DNA of 40,298 nt from an uncultured bacterium (GCA_947381965.1 CANCXX010000042.1:1-40298); one strand, 5' to 3'. Shown: positions 25,088 to 34,420, counted from the first letter of the stretch. The notes: a model not told the origin generated them from the letters alone. Numbers and translations: made by a program.

Positions 25088-26788
25088 TCATTGTGCCGGT
25101 TCACAGTCAAGCCTGTGCCACACGCCTGTGCGTAAAAAATCTCCTGCCATTTCTTCTGCCTCATGAATGATTCCGGAATCATATCCCATAATTCCAAGAA
25201 GCTTTATTGCATTTCGTGTTGTGGCGCGCCCTTCCTTTATTTTATAGCTAAATGAAATATCATTTTCAGCAATTTCCTCTGAAAAATGATAATTATCATA
25301 TCCATCCTCCAAAAGGTGCGTCAATTCAATATCATGGGTTGCGGCAAAACAAATGCAGTTTTTTCCCGCCATGCTTTTTAATATCTGGGTGGATGCTGCG
25401 ATTCTTTCAACTGTATTGGTTCCCCGCAGCACTTCGTCTACAAAGCACAAAACTGGCTGCCCCTCTCCGCCAGGCAGGTCCAGAATACGCTTTAAAGACT
25501 TAATCTCCACCATATAGTAGCTATCTCCTCCCTGTACGTCATCTCTAAGGCTCATAGAAGATACAACACGGAACATGGCTCCATTATAGGAATCCGCCAA
25601 GCAGGTATGAACAGCCTGTGCCAAAATAACATTTATTGCCACTGTCTTTAAAAATGTGGACTTTCCTGATGCGTTTGATCCGGTAATGAGAATACTTTTA
25701 TTTGTTTTTATATCATTTTTTACTGGTTCCTCAATCAGAGGATGATACATATTCAAAATTTCCGCCGATAGTTTTTCCGAAAAGCGGGGAACACAATAAG
25801 CCTCCAGGGATTCCCTGTAAGCGCCTATGGCAATCATGGCTTCCAGTCGTCCCAATACCGTAATCATTTTATCTATATCTGAAATATGGCTTCGCACCTG
25901 TGCCAGCATCTGGTTAAATTTAATTAAATCCAGATGAAAGCCCATCCTAAGGAAATCAAGTATCATATCAAGAGGGTTGCCGGAACCTGACATTCTTCCA
26001 CTGGACATCAGTATAAAAGAGCCTCTTTTAAAACGGTTCATTCCATTGCTGCTTCCTCTTAAAATATCAATTTCCACCTTAAGCACATCTCTTTCATAAG
26101 CTTTCAGGTTTTTCACGGCCTCCAATAAACGAAACACATAAGAAAAACTGGTAACATAAGGTTCAATTTCTTCTTTTACCTTAAAATAACTGACATTATT
26201 ATATACTAAAATACAGACAAGCATCAGAAGCCCAAATGGAAGGCTGGCAAACATTACCCCTATACTTGCTATCACAAGTGCTATTGCCAGATAATCAGTC
26301 AGACTGCTCCTTTCTCCCAGATTATCCAGATAGTCCAGATAATCATAAATGGAAAATTTTCCACATCTTCCCAGCTTGCCAAAGATTACCTGGAATGCTA
26401 CCCTTTCATCCGGATGATCTCTGAAAAAGCTTATCAGTTCTTCCCTGCGTTCCAGTTCCCTTTTATCCATACAGGGTTTACGGAGCAGGTAATATAAATA
26501 TTCTTCTCCGGCAGCTGAATAGGTATAGTTCATTCTTTTAAATATTTCATCCATGTTCAGGTCGTTCCAGGTAATGTCATCAATTCCAAATCCTTCCTTG
26601 TGTTTTAAATAGTAATGGGATATATTTGCATACTGCTCCGGTTTATATTCTCTTTTGGGCAGAACGCCATAGTCCTTATATAAGCTTTGGACAAACCGTT
26701 TTTCTGACATTTTATAATCATAATATCCCTTCAGCATTAACAGAAAAATCAGCCCTGCCATTGCCACCGCAAAAATTAAGTACTCCAT
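25088..26788 (-). CDS. Membrane-anchored MutS-like ATPase
   Basis: This 566-residue protein has a MutS-type ATPase domain but no mismatch-recognition domain. Residues 2-20 form one membrane helix, and residues about 166-198 form one or two more (I-A-L-V-I-A-S-I-G-V-M-F, then L-P-F-G-L-L-M-L-V-C-I-L-V). A helical lever/clamp-like region covers about 205-345. The ATPase has Walker A G-S-N-A-S-G-K-S (370-377), Walker B L-C-F-V-D-E (447-452), the family R-G-T-N-T-V-E-R loop and A-T-H-D. It resembles the membrane MutS paralogues of Firmicutes and Bacteroidetes, whose function is not established. No mutL is adjacent. The gene lies 24 bases after the amidohydrolase and is preceded by GGAAGGA. Confidence 0.88.
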   Translation of the reverse strand: MEYLIFAVAMAGLIFLLMLKGYYDYKMSEKRFVQSLYKDYGVLPKREYKPEQYANISHYYLKHKEGFGIDDITWNDLNMDEIFKRMNYTYSAAGEEYLYYLLRKPCMDKRELERREELISFFRDHPDERVAFQVIFGKLGRCGKFSIYDYLDYLDNLGERSSLTDYLAIALVIASIGVMFASLPFGLLMLVCILVYNNVSYFKVKEEIEPYVTSFSYVFRLLEAVKNLKAYERDVLKVEIDILRGSSNGMNRFKRGSFILMSSGRMSGSGNPLDMILDFLRMGFHLDLIKFNQMLAQVRSHISDIDKMITVLGRLEAMIAIGAYRESLEAYCVPRFSEKLSAEILNMYHPLIEEPVKNDIKTNKSILITGSNASGKSTFLKTVAINVILAQAVHTCLADSYNGAMFRVVSSMSLRDDVQGGDSYYMVEIKSLKRILDLPGGEGQPVLCFVDEVLRGTNTVERIAASTQILKSMAGKNCICFAATHDIELTHLLEDGYDNYHFSEEIAENDISFSYKIKEGRATTRNAIKLLGIMGYDSGIIHEAEEMAGDFLRTGVWHRLDCEPAQ

Positions 26789-26812
26789 ATTCAGGTTCCT
26801 TCCCAGCTTAAA

Positions 26813-28108
26813 TTATAAACTCCGTCTTATCCTATCCATAATATTACCGGCTTTTTCATAAATATCCTCTGGCCTGTCTTTTGTGTAAAACTCCCCCTTT
26901 TCGTAGAGAATATTTCCTCCAACCATAGTCATAATTACATTCTGTTTACTTCCACTGTATACCAGATTTTTAGGGATATTGTTAAGCGGCTGCATGTTGG
27001 GCTGCTGTAAATCAATCATAATCATATCCGCCAGTTTACCTGCCATAAGCACATCTCCGTCTTTAAGCCCCATAGCCCCACTTCCGTTTACAGTTGCCAT
27101 TTTAAGGACCTCCATGGCATCCACCGCCCCGGCGTCCTTCTCCCTTAGCTTTGCAAGGCCTGTAACCAGAAACATTTCCCGGAACATATCAAGGCAGTTA
27201 TTGCTGGCAGGGCCGTCTGTGCCAATCGCCACCAAAACACCTGCCTTTTGGAAATCTGTTACAGGCGCAATGCCACTGGCTAGTTTGGTATTAGAACCTG
27301 GGTTGGTAACTGCATACAATCTTTTTTCTTTCATTATGGAAATATCTTCCTCTGTCATGTGAACACAGTGGTATCCGCCTCCGCCATAATCAAACATTCC
27401 AAGAGAATTTAAAAATGCCACCGGGGTCATTCCATAGCGCGCTTTGCACCCTGCCACCTCCCCTTCCGTTTCCGAAAGATGCGTAAATACCGGTGCCTTA
27501 TATTTATGGGCAAGCCCGGCAAGCCCTTCCAAAAGCCCACGGGAACAAGTATATTCTGCATGAAAGCCAAGTATATAGGATTGCAGGGGACTTCTCTTAT
27601 TCAGTTTCTGGTACATCTCCTCCACCAGTTCAAGGGACTGGCTGAAGTTGTTAACCGCCCCCACCTGCACACAACGCATCCCCATATCGTCAAAGGCATC
27701 CGCAATGGTTTCCGGGGTCAGATACATATCAAACACAGCGGTAATCCCACTGGTTAAATATTCTAAAACCGCAAGTTTGGACAAAACATAAATATCCTCA
27801 GCCGTCATTTTGGCTTCAACAGGAAAAATCTTATTATTCAGCCATTCATTTAAAGGTAAATCATCTGCATAAGAACGCAGCAGAGTCATGCCCGAATGGG
27901 TATGCGCATCTTTAAATCCCGGCATCAGTAAATTTCCTTTACAGTCAATCTCCCTGTCCCATATAAGATGCTTATCTGGCAGTCCCTCCCGATTCTTTCC
28001 ATTTCCCACATACAGAATTTTATCTTTCTGCACCCAGATTTCCCCTTCAAATATTTCTCTGCCCTCTTCCATTGTCAGTATTCTGGCATTATATAATCTT
28101 ATATTCAT
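26813..28108 (-). CDS. mtaD: Amidohydrolase, MTA/SAH/adenosine deaminase type
   Basis: This 431-residue metal-dependent amidohydrolase matches the 5'-methylthioadenosine / S-adenosylhomocysteine deaminase group, which releases ammonia from the adenine ring. Metal and substrate residues appear in the expected order: D-A-H-T-H-S-G (68-74), a G-F-H-A-E-Y-T His, T-H-L-S-E-T-E-G-E, and I-G-T-D-G-P-A-S-N with the catalytic Asp. Conserved L-P-L-N-E-W-L follows the first His motif. It lies 22 bases after cytidine deaminase, supporting a role in nucleoside deamination or salvage. Guanine deaminase and the chlorohydrolase-type enzymes are relatives, so the exact substrate is not certain. Confidence 0.85.
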   Translation of the reverse strand: MNIRLYNARILTMEEGREIFEGEIWVQKDKILYVGNGKNREGLPDKHLIWDREIDCKGNLLMPGFKDAHTHSGMTLLRSYADDLPLNEWLNNKIFPVEAKMTAEDIYVLSKLAVLEYLTSGITAVFDMYLTPETIADAFDDMGMRCVQVGAVNNFSQSLELVEEMYQKLNKRSPLQSYILGFHAEYTCSRGLLEGLAGLAHKYKAPVFTHLSETEGEVAGCKARYGMTPVAFLNSLGMFDYGGGGYHCVHMTEEDISIMKEKRLYAVTNPGSNTKLASGIAPVTDFQKAGVLVAIGTDGPASNNCLDMFREMFLVTGLAKLREKDAGAVDAMEVLKMATVNGSGAMGLKDGDVLMAGKLADMIMIDLQQPNMQPLNNIPKNLVYSGSKQNVIMTMVGGNILYEKGEFYTKDRPEDIYEKAGNIMDRIRRSL

Positions 28109-28130
28109 AGGCTTGTCCCTTCCTTATATT

Positions 28131-28586
28131 TTACTTTAGATTCTCCGGGCCGAAGCTTTCCGGCAGCAGTTCTTCCAAAGAAAAAACTTCATAATCATTT
28201 TCACTTTTTGCCACTATCACAAAAAAGCTTTCAGGATCTGCAAATTCCCGAATGACCTGTCTGCAGACACCGCAGGGAAAGGCATATTGGGTAATGGTTT
28301 CCCCCCTTGGCGCTCCCACAACCGCAATTGCCTTAAACCGCTTCCAGCCTTCACTGACAGCCTTACTGATGGCTGTTCGCTCCGCACAGATTGTGGGTGT
28401 GTAGGAGGCGTTTTCTATATTACATCCTGTATAAATCCGCAGTTCATTTGTAAGCACCGCAGCGCCAACCATATAATTTGAATAAGGCGCATATGCCTTA
28501 TTCCGGGCTCTCATGGCAGAGCGGATTAATTCTGTTACCGGTATATCTGTTTCTTGTATATCCTGTTTTTCTGTTTTTGTGTCCAT
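28131..28586 (-). CDS. cdd: Cytidine deaminase
   Basis: This 151-residue zinc enzyme converts cytidine and deoxycytidine to uridine forms. The zinc site is T-I-C-A-E-R-T-A (Cys and catalytic Glu) and P-C-G-V-C-R-Q (two Cys), the tetrameric all-Cys type of Firmicutes. A-Y-A-P-Y-S-N-Y-M-V-G-A-A is the usual substrate loop, and F-G-P-E-N-L the usual C-terminal end. It is slightly longer than the usual 130-135 because of an N-terminal extension of about 15 residues. An AGGAG lies 12 bases upstream of the ATG, so the start may be slightly off. It leads the operon with the amidohydrolase, MutS-like gene and membrane peptide. Confidence 0.95.
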   Translation of the reverse strand: MDTKTEKQDIQETDIPVTELIRSAMRARNKAYAPYSNYMVGAAVLTNELRIYTGCNIENASYTPTICAERTAISKAVSEGWKRFKAIAVVGAPRGETITQYAFPCGVCRQVIREFADPESFFVIVAKSENDYEVFSLEELLPESFGPENLK

Positions 28587-28640
28587 AAATTTTATTTGCT
28601 CCTGCTTATGAAATCTTTTATAAAGTCATTATTCTTTCCT

Positions 28641-28669
28641 ATTATACTACCACATTTTTCCGCCGCCAA
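28641..28669 (-). promoter_or_regulatory. Promoter of the cdd operon
   Basis: On the minus strand TTGGCG (28669-28664) and TATAAT (28646-28641) are 17 bases apart, about 55 bases before the cdd ATG. Confidence 0.65.
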
Positions 28670-28736
28670 TAGGCTTTTTTCTCCTGTCCATGAAAACCAG
28701 GAGCTGGCCGGTATTCGGCCTGCGATTTATGGAAAT

Positions 28737-28786
28737 CAAAAACAACGTTCCGTGGCTTTCAGTTGTCGCTTTGGGAACGTTGTTTT
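28737..28786 (-). terminator. Terminator of the phosphorylase gene
   Basis: AACAACGTTCC (28741-28751) pairs with GGAACGTTGTT (28774-28784). On the minus strand TTTTTG follows the stem, about 10 bases after the phosphorylase stop. It isolates the phosphorylase from the cdd operon. Confidence 0.8.
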
Positions 28787-28795
28787 CCAAATCAC

Positions 28796-29623
28796 TTAAT
28801 TATCAAATGCCGCTATCGACCCTGTAATAAGCTGCCGGAACAAAGGAGCCGCTTTTTTGGAAGCCTCCTGCACCTCCTCATGGGTTAATGGGTTGTCTGT
28901 CATGCCTGCCGCAAGGTTTGCCACACAGGAAATACCGCATATCCTCATTCCCATATGGTTGGCGGCAATGGCTTCCACCACAGTACTCATTCCCACCGCG
29001 TCTGCGCCAAGGCTCCTAAGCATTTTAATTTCAGCAGGAGACTCAAAAGAAGGGCCTGTAAGCTGCACATAAATTCCTTCCCCAAGGGGGATATTCTGCT
29101 CTCTGGCCGTTTTTCTTATAATTTCCTGCAATTCTTTATCATACACTGAGCTCATATCCGGAAAACGGCATCCAAACTCTTCAATATTGGCCCCAATCAA
29201 CGGGTTGGGCGCAAAGCAGGAAATGTGGTCCTTAATCAGCATAAAACTGCCTGCGGAAAAAGACGGGTTGATACCGCCTGAGGCATTGGTAAGGAATAAA
29301 ATTTGGGCGCCCATCATTTTCATGAGACGGGCAGGAAGCACCACGTCTGTAATGGGGTACCCTTCATAATAGTGAACCCTTCCCTTCATGCAGACAACAG
29401 GCACATCCTTTACAAACCCAAATATAAATTTCCCCTCATGTCCCGGAACTGTAGATACAGGAAAATCCTTAATATCACTATAAGAAATCTCTCCTTTAAC
29501 TTCTATGGTATCCGCATAGTCCCCAAGACCGGACCCCAGCACAAGGGCAACCCTGGGCGTAAAGGGAAGCCTGTCCTTTATGCTTTCATAGCATCTTACT
29601 ACTTTTTCGTATACTTGGTTCAT
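28796..29623 (-). CDS. Purine nucleoside phosphorylase
   Basis: This 275-residue trimeric (PNP-I type) phosphorylase splits purine nucleosides with phosphate into free base and ribose-1-phosphate. Marks are L-G-S-G-L-G-D-Y (phosphate loop), V-P-G-H-E-G-K-F, R-V-H-Y-Y-E-G-Y, L-F-L-T-N-A-S-G-G-I-N, and a base-site segment around M-S-T-V-V-E-A-I-A-A-N-H with the conserved Asn shifted as in clostridial enzymes. GGAGG precedes the ATG. It is a single-gene unit with its own promoter and terminator, next to the nucleoside deaminase operon. It is the guanosine/inosine-type family rather than DeoD. Confidence 0.95.
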   Translation of the reverse strand: MNQVYEKVVRCYESIKDRLPFTPRVALVLGSGLGDYADTIEVKGEISYSDIKDFPVSTVPGHEGKFIFGFVKDVPVVCMKGRVHYYEGYPITDVVLPARLMKMMGAQILFLTNASGGINPSFSAGSFMLIKDHISCFAPNPLIGANIEEFGCRFPDMSSVYDKELQEIIRKTAREQNIPLGEGIYVQLTGPSFESPAEIKMLRSLGADAVGMSTVVEAIAANHMGMRICGISCVANLAAGMTDNPLTHEEVQEASKKAAPLFRQLITGSIAAFDN

Positions 29624-29694
29624 TCAAATCCTCCATTCCTGCCGTTAAAGATCTGGCACAAATTTCCTCTGTAAATGTTTTATGTCTTTTAATA

Positions 29695-29723
29695 AGAGTA
29701 TCACAGAACTATTCTATACGCAA
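29695..29723 (-). promoter_or_regulatory. Likely promoter of the phosphorylase gene
   Basis: On the minus strand TTGCGT (29723-29718) and TACTCT (29700-29695) are 17 bases apart, about 70 bases before the ATG. The -10 is a weak match. Confidence 0.4.
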
Positions 29724-29748
29724 TGTTGTCCTCATAAGAAATCCCAGA

Positions 29749-29787
29749 GAAAAGTAATCTTTTTATAGAGTTTCTCCATTACTTTTC
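29749..29787 (-). terminator. Probable spoIVA terminator
   Basis: GAAAAGTAAT (29749-29758) and ATTACTTTTC (29778-29787) form a 10-bp stem, 45 bases past the spoIVA stop. Only a broken T-rich stretch follows on the minus strand, so it is a weak terminator. Confidence 0.5.
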
Positions 29788-29831
29788 CCTGAGTGTCCCT
29801 GCTCTTTACCCACAACGTTTCCACGTTATTT

Positions 29832-31319
29832 TTAAATAATGATACAAACCATCCCCCCATTAGAATCATTGACAATTTTCTGCATGGTTTCCTGAAGCTT
29901 TAACTGGCTCTCATCCCCAATCATTGTAATTTTACTGGTAATTCCGTCATTTACAAGCTGTTCCACCGATTTTCCAAAAATATTGGTTTCCCAAATACCT
30001 GACTCGCTCTGACTGGACTCTGAAATAAACCGGATTAAATCCTGGGCCTGCTCTTCGGAACCTACAATGGGAGAAATTTCTGTCTCAATATTTGCACGTA
30101 TCATATGGATACTGGGACTTTCAGCCCTGATTTTTACACCAAACTTATTTCCATGCTTAATTACTTCCGGCTTATCAAGCCTGATTTCATGGCGTTCCGG
30201 CGTCACTACCCCGTACCCTTTCTGCCGGACAGAATCGATAGCGTGAAGTACTTTAACATACTCTTTTTTCATCTTGGACATCTCTTTGAGCACCGATAAA
30301 AGATGATACTCATTGTCAATCTTTTCTCCTACCATCTCACTTAACATCTCATAATAATATGCGTCGTCCACATCCAGCCAGATACGGATACAGCCATCCG
30401 CCATATCAATGCCATCCATTTTGCATTTTTTTATAAAAGGGCCGTCCAGCGTAACAGGATTGTTTTTAACATCACGAATACAGTTATACTGCTTCATAAT
30501 CTCCTTTACCCTGCCGATCAAGTCCACCTTCATCTTATGGTTAACCGGAAGCATCTCCACCCATTTGGGCATATAAAATTCAATCATGGTCAGAGGAAAT
30601 TCATACAATATATTTTCCAGAATCTGGTTAATATCTTCTTTCTTTAGCTGTTCACAATTCAGCGGCATTACGGAAACCCCATATTTTCCTCCAATTTCCT
30701 CCGATAGTTTTGCCGCCTCTTCCCCATAAGGTTTTGCTGTATTTAAAAGCACCACAAAAGGCTTTTTTAGTTTTTTCAACTCTTTGATTGTACGTTCCTC
30801 TGCCGCCACATAGCTTTCTCTTGGAATATCCCCGAAGCTTCCGTCACAGGTAATTACAATTCCTATGGTGGAATGGTCATTTATCACTTTTCTTGTTCCG
30901 ATTTCCGCCGCTTTGGTAAAGGGAATTTCCTCCGCAAACCAGGGTGTTTTGACCATACGTTCCACATCATCTTCCATATGTCCACTGGCACCCTCTACCA
31001 TATAGCCCACACAGTCTATCAACCGCACCCTGGCCTCAATCCCATCCCCAAGAGAAAGCTTTGCCGCTTCCTTTGGAATAAATTTCGGCTCCGTGGTTGT
31101 AACCGTCTTTCCTCCTGCGCTTTGCGGAAGTTCATCCACTACCCGCTCCTTTTCATAGGAATCCGTCATATTGGGCAGAACCATCAGGTCCATAAAACGC
31201 TTAATAAATGTGGACTTACCAGTTCGCACCGGTCCCACTACACCTATGTAAATTTCTCCCCCACATCTTAACTGGATATCTTTGTATAAATCATATTCTT
31301 TTTTGGTATTCAAGTCCAT
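29832..31319 (-). CDS. spoIVA: Stage IV sporulation protein A
   Basis: This 495-residue ATPase polymerises on the forespore surface and forms the base layer of the spore coat. The N-terminal P-loop is G-P-V-R-T-G-K-S-T (29-37), in a TRAFAC-type NTPase domain that in this family hydrolyses ATP, not GTP. The V-R-L-I-D-C-V-G-Y segment is Walker B-like. A middle domain and the polymerising C-terminus end in G-G-M-V-C-I-I-I, the conserved hydrophobic tail. Length equals the family norm. AAGGGG precedes the start, and a sigma-E-type promoter lies 27-55 bases upstream. It proves that the host belongs to a spore-forming lineage. Confidence 0.97.
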   Translation of the reverse strand: MDLNTKKEYDLYKDIQLRCGGEIYIGVVGPVRTGKSTFIKRFMDLMVLPNMTDSYEKERVVDELPQSAGGKTVTTTEPKFIPKEAAKLSLGDGIEARVRLIDCVGYMVEGASGHMEDDVERMVKTPWFAEEIPFTKAAEIGTRKVINDHSTIGIVITCDGSFGDIPRESYVAAEERTIKELKKLKKPFVVLLNTAKPYGEEAAKLSEEIGGKYGVSVMPLNCEQLKKEDINQILENILYEFPLTMIEFYMPKWVEMLPVNHKMKVDLIGRVKEIMKQYNCIRDVKNNPVTLDGPFIKKCKMDGIDMADGCIRIWLDVDDAYYYEMLSEMVGEKIDNEYHLLSVLKEMSKMKKEYVKVLHAIDSVRQKGYGVVTPERHEIRLDKPEVIKHGNKFGVKIRAESPSIHMIRANIETEISPIVGSEEQAQDLIRFISESSQSESGIWETNIFGKSVEQLVNDGITSKITMIGDESQLKLQETMQKIVNDSNGGMVCIII

Positions 31320-31345
31320 AATTTTACCCCTTCCATACTTAGTTA

Positions 31346-31374
31346 AATGTATGCAAAGGGAAAAAAGTTTATTC
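31346..31374 (-). promoter_or_regulatory. Sigma-E-type promoter of spoIVA
   Basis: On the minus strand GAATAAA (31374-31368) and CATACATT (31353-31346) are 14 bases apart, matching the mother-cell sigma-E pattern (ATA-type -35, CATA-type -10). The known sigma-E control of spoIVA in Bacillus supports it. Confidence 0.65.
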
Positions 31375-31413
31375 CTGCCAGGTTTTCACAAATTAAAAGG
31401 GTTTGCAAAACTA

Positions 31414-32103
31414 TTAAAACAAATAAAGCTGACCCTCACTTTCCCGCAGCCATTTCTTATACTGCCTGTACTCCGGGCAGACCCTCTCCACCAGATTCCA
31501 GAAATCAGCCGAATGGTTCATGTGCACCAGATGACATAATTCATGAATAATCACATAGTCACACACAGGTTCCGGGGCCATCAAAATGCGCCAGTTAAAA
31601 TTAAGGTTCCCACAGCTGCTACAGCTTCCCCACCGGCTTTTCTGGTCCTTAATGCGAATGTCTCCATAACTGACCCCCAAAAGATTTCCATATGCCTTTG
31701 CTTTCCCGCAAATTACACAGACCGCTTCCCTGCGGTACCATTTAATAAGCGCCTCTCTTTTATACTCATAATCCGCCTTGTAAGGAATATGCAGAAGAAG
31801 TCTGTCCCCCACACATACTATCTTTGCCCTGTTTCGCTCTTCCCTTATAATTGTCAATAACCGTTTTTCTCCAAGAAAATATACACATTCTCCATTTTCC
31901 AGTCTAAGACGTCTGGCGTCCTTCTTTTCCTTTTCATTCTTTATTTTTTCTCTGGCGGCAAGAATCCATTCCGTTTTCGATTCTACAAAACAATCTATTT
32001 CTTTATCCCCTGCCCATAAAGGCGCTTTTACTATAAGATTGCCATCTCTGTCAAAAGAGATGGCAATTGTTTTTCTCCTGCTTTTTAATAACTGATACTG
32101 CAT
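31414..32103 (-). CDS. YgjP-like zinc metallopeptidase
   Basis: This 229-residue protein belongs to the YgjP (DUF45) metallopeptidase family. Its N-terminal half is a beta-rich domain starting Y-Q-L-L-K-S-R-R-K-T-I-A-I-S. The C-terminal half has the S-R-W-G-S-C-S family motif (about 160), and the zinc motif H-E-L-C-H followed by N-H-S-A-D-F-W, which supplies the third ligand. Length and order are normal. The physiological substrate is not known for the family. It starts 11 bases after tyrS with GGAG upstream, so the two share a transcript. Confidence 0.9.
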   Translation of the reverse strand: MQYQLLKSRRKTIAISFDRDGNLIVKAPLWAGDKEIDCFVESKTEWILAAREKIKNEKEKKDARRLRLENGECVYFLGEKRLLTIIREERNRAKIVCVGDRLLLHIPYKADYEYKREALIKWYRREAVCVICGKAKAYGNLLGVSYGDIRIKDQKSRWGSCSSCGNLNFNWRILMAPEPVCDYVIIHELCHLVHMNHSADFWNLVERVCPEYRQYKKWLRESEGQLYLF

Positions 32104-32114
32104 CCGGCTCTCCG

Positions 32115-33338
32115 TTATTTTAAAATAACCCTTCTGAAATTTTTCTTTCCTCTCTTTACCACAACGCCTTCTCCTGCAAAAGTGTCTTTTCCAAAGGCTG
32201 CCTTGATGTCAGTTATCTTTTCCCCCTCAAGAACAACGCCTCCCTGTTCGATAGCGCGCCTTCCTTCCGAACGGCTCTTTACCAGACCTGTTTTGCAAAG
32301 GACAGTTATCATATCAATGGAGCCTTCTTCAAAATCTTCCTCCGTAAGTTCTGTGGTCGGCATTTGGGCTGCGGCTCCGGTGCTAAAGAGCGCCCTTGCG
32401 CTTTCCTGTGCCTTTACAGCTTCCTCTTCCCCGTGAACCAGACTGGTTAATTCATATGCAAGAATTTCCTTTGCCTGATTTAGCTGGCTGCCTTCCCATC
32501 CATCCATCTCTTTAATTTGGTCAAGAGGCAGGAAAGTAAGCATCCGCAGACATTTAAGCACATCCGCATCCGCTACATTTCTCCAGTACTGATAAAATTC
32601 AAACGGACTTGTCTTTTCAGGGTCAAGCCATACAGCGCCCTTTTGTGTTTTTCCCATTTTATTGCCTTCTGAATTAAGAAGGAGGGTAATTGTCATCGCA
32701 TAGGCATCCTTCCCCAGTTTTCTCCGTATCAGCTCTGTTCCGCCTAACATATTGCTCCACTGGTCATCGCCCCCAAACTGCATATTACAGCCATATCTCC
32801 GGAACAATTCATAAAAATCATAGCTCTGCATTAGCATATAGTTAAATTCAAGAAAACTTAGTCCCTTTTCCATTCTCTGTTTATAGCATTCCGCCGTCAG
32901 CATACGGTTCACAGAAAAATGAGGGCCGATTTCCCTTAAAAATTCAATATAGTTTAAATCCAGAAGCCACTCCGCATTGTTGACCATCAAAGCCTTTCCC
33001 TCTGAAAAATCTATAAAACGGCTCATTTGTTTCTTAAAGCACTCACAATTATGGTCGATCGTTTCCTTTGTCATCATACTGCGCATGTCACTTCTTCCGG
33101 AAGGATCCCCCACCATACCAGTGCCGCCGCCAATTAGGGCAATCGGTTTATTCCCTGCCATCTGCAATCTCTTCATCAGGCACAACGCCATAAAATGTCC
33201 TACATGCAGCGAATCCGCCGTAGGGTCAAATCCAATATAAAAGGTTGCCTTTCCGTTATTAATCAGCTCCTTAATCTCTTCCTCATCTGTCAACTGCGCC
33301 AGCAGCCCTCTATCTTTCAACTCATCAAAAATCGTCAT
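32115..33338 (-). CDS. tyrS: Tyrosyl-tRNA synthetase
   Basis: This 407-residue class I synthetase charges tRNA-Tyr. It has the HIGH motif as H-V-G-H (in S-L-H-V-G-H-F-M), the tyrosine-binding Q-S-Y-D-F / Q-F-G-G-D-D-Q-W segments, and the KMSKS loop as K-M-G-K-T. An S4 RNA-binding domain (about 345-405) closes the protein. I choose ATG 33338 (M-T-I-F-D-E-L), with GGAG 6 bases upstream; the ATG at 33350 overlaps that site. The leader is too short for a T-box, which is common on other Firmicute tyrS genes. The gene heads a unit with the YgjP-like protease. Confidence 0.97.
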   Translation of the reverse strand: MTIFDELKDRGLLAQLTDEEEIKELINNGKATFYIGFDPTADSLHVGHFMALCLMKRLQMAGNKPIALIGGGTGMVGDPSGRSDMRSMMTKETIDHNCECFKKQMSRFIDFSEGKALMVNNAEWLLDLNYIEFLREIGPHFSVNRMLTAECYKQRMEKGLSFLEFNYMLMQSYDFYELFRRYGCNMQFGGDDQWSNMLGGTELIRRKLGKDAYAMTITLLLNSEGNKMGKTQKGAVWLDPEKTSPFEFYQYWRNVADADVLKCLRMLTFLPLDQIKEMDGWEGSQLNQAKEILAYELTSLVHGEEEAVKAQESARALFSTGAAAQMPTTELTEEDFEEGSIDMITVLCKTGLVKSRSEGRRAIEQGGVVLEGEKITDIKAAFGKDTFAGEGVVVKRGKKNFRRVILK

Positions 33339-33390
33339 ACCAGTCTCCATTCCTGCTTATTTGTCTTTTCTTGTAAAATCCATATTTTCT

Positions 33391-33418
33391 ATTATAAACC
33401 ATAACCGCTTTAAGTCAA
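33391..33418 (-). promoter_or_regulatory. Promoter of tyrS
   Basis: On the minus strand TTGACT (33418-33413) and TATAAT (33396-33391) are 16 bases apart, leaving a leader of about 45 nt before the tyrS ATG. Confidence 0.75.
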
Positions 33419-33459
33419 TTATTCCACAAAACTTTCCCGGAAGCCAATTCTTGAAAAAT

Positions 33460-34416
33460 CTAACGTTCTTCCCTGAAATAATTTAACCCAAGGGCAGCCG
33501 GAAGATTCATTCTCCCTGATTTTCGCATGGAGCTTATTACCAGCACCAATGCTGTTATAAGGAAGGGAAGCATATCATAAAAGGCAATAGGAAAGGGCAG
33601 CACGCTTTGGGGAATATAATATTTCAGGACCCGAAGCGCTCCAAAAACAAAAGAACCTAATATGGCTGCGGAAGGCTGCCAGTTTGCAAAAATAACCAGC
33701 GCAACAGCAATCCATCCAAGTCCGCCAACATTATCGCTAATCCATACACCGCCATTAATAATCATGGAACAATACACGCCGCCAATACCGCAGATGGCGC
33801 CGCCAAGTACAATATTCATATACTTCACAGGCGTTACTTTGATCCCCGCCGCATCTGCCGCACCGGGATTTTCTCCAACCGCTTTTAAGTTCAGTCCTCT
33901 CTTGGTATGATTCAAATACCATGCGCTGATAAGCGCAATTGCAACTCCTATATATACAAAAGGACTGTAGGAAAAGAAAAGCTCGCCTGCAACTGGCAGA
34001 CTGCTAAGACCAGGGATGGATACGCTCCGCATAGCTGCGGTTATCTTTTCAGGAAGCTTTAATGTTCCTTCGGGGCTTTTTCCAAGTACAAAAATCCCGA
34101 TAAAGTTTGCAAATCCAATTCCAAATATAGTAAGCGTAAGCCCTGTTACATTCTGATTTGCCATAAAAGTTACAGTCAGCACCGCATAAATAAGCGCGCT
34201 TATGGCGCCTGCTGCCGCGCCTGCCAAAATTGCAAGTAAAAAGTTATCCGTATAATATCCTGCCATAAATCCAATACAGGCGCCAATGGACATCATTCCC
34301 TCCACACCCAGATTTAAATGTCCTGTTTTTTCTGTCAGAATTTCTCCCACAGTTCCAAATAAGAGCGGAGTACCGGCGCCTACTGCCGCCACAAGAAATT
34401 TAATAAACATATCCAT
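33460..34416 (-). CDS. nupQ: Nucleoside ABC transporter permease (NupQ/YufQ-like)
   Basis: This 318-residue integral membrane protein has about eight to ten hydrophobic segments and belongs to the BPD_transp_2 permease family used for ribose and nucleosides. Family marks are G-A-G-T-P-L-L-F-G-T-V-G-E-I, E-K-T-G-H-L-N-L-G-V-E-G-M-M, K-A-V-G-E-N-P-G-A-A-D-A-A-G-I and G-G-V-Y. The second half repeats the first in topology. It is the last gene of the importer operon, 4 bases after nupP, and no clear terminator follows. Together with nupP it forms the membrane channel. Confidence 0.92.
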   Translation of the reverse strand: MDMFIKFLVAAVGAGTPLLFGTVGEILTEKTGHLNLGVEGMMSIGACIGFMAGYYTDNFLLAILAGAAAGAISALIYAVLTVTFMANQNVTGLTLTIFGIGFANFIGIFVLGKSPEGTLKLPEKITAAMRSVSIPGLSSLPVAGELFFSYSPFVYIGVAIALISAWYLNHTKRGLNLKAVGENPGAADAAGIKVTPVKYMNIVLGGAICGIGGVYCSMIINGGVWISDNVGGLGWIAVALVIFANWQPSAAILGSFVFGALRVLKYYIPQSVLPFPIAFYDMLPFLITALVLVISSMRKSGRMNLPAALGLNYFREER

Positions 34417-34420
34417 TTAA

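Noticed and set aside
33339-33459. T-box leader upstream of tyrS
   Set aside because: The promoter is only about 45 nt before the start codon, which is too short for a T-box, and no specifier or T-box sequence is seen.
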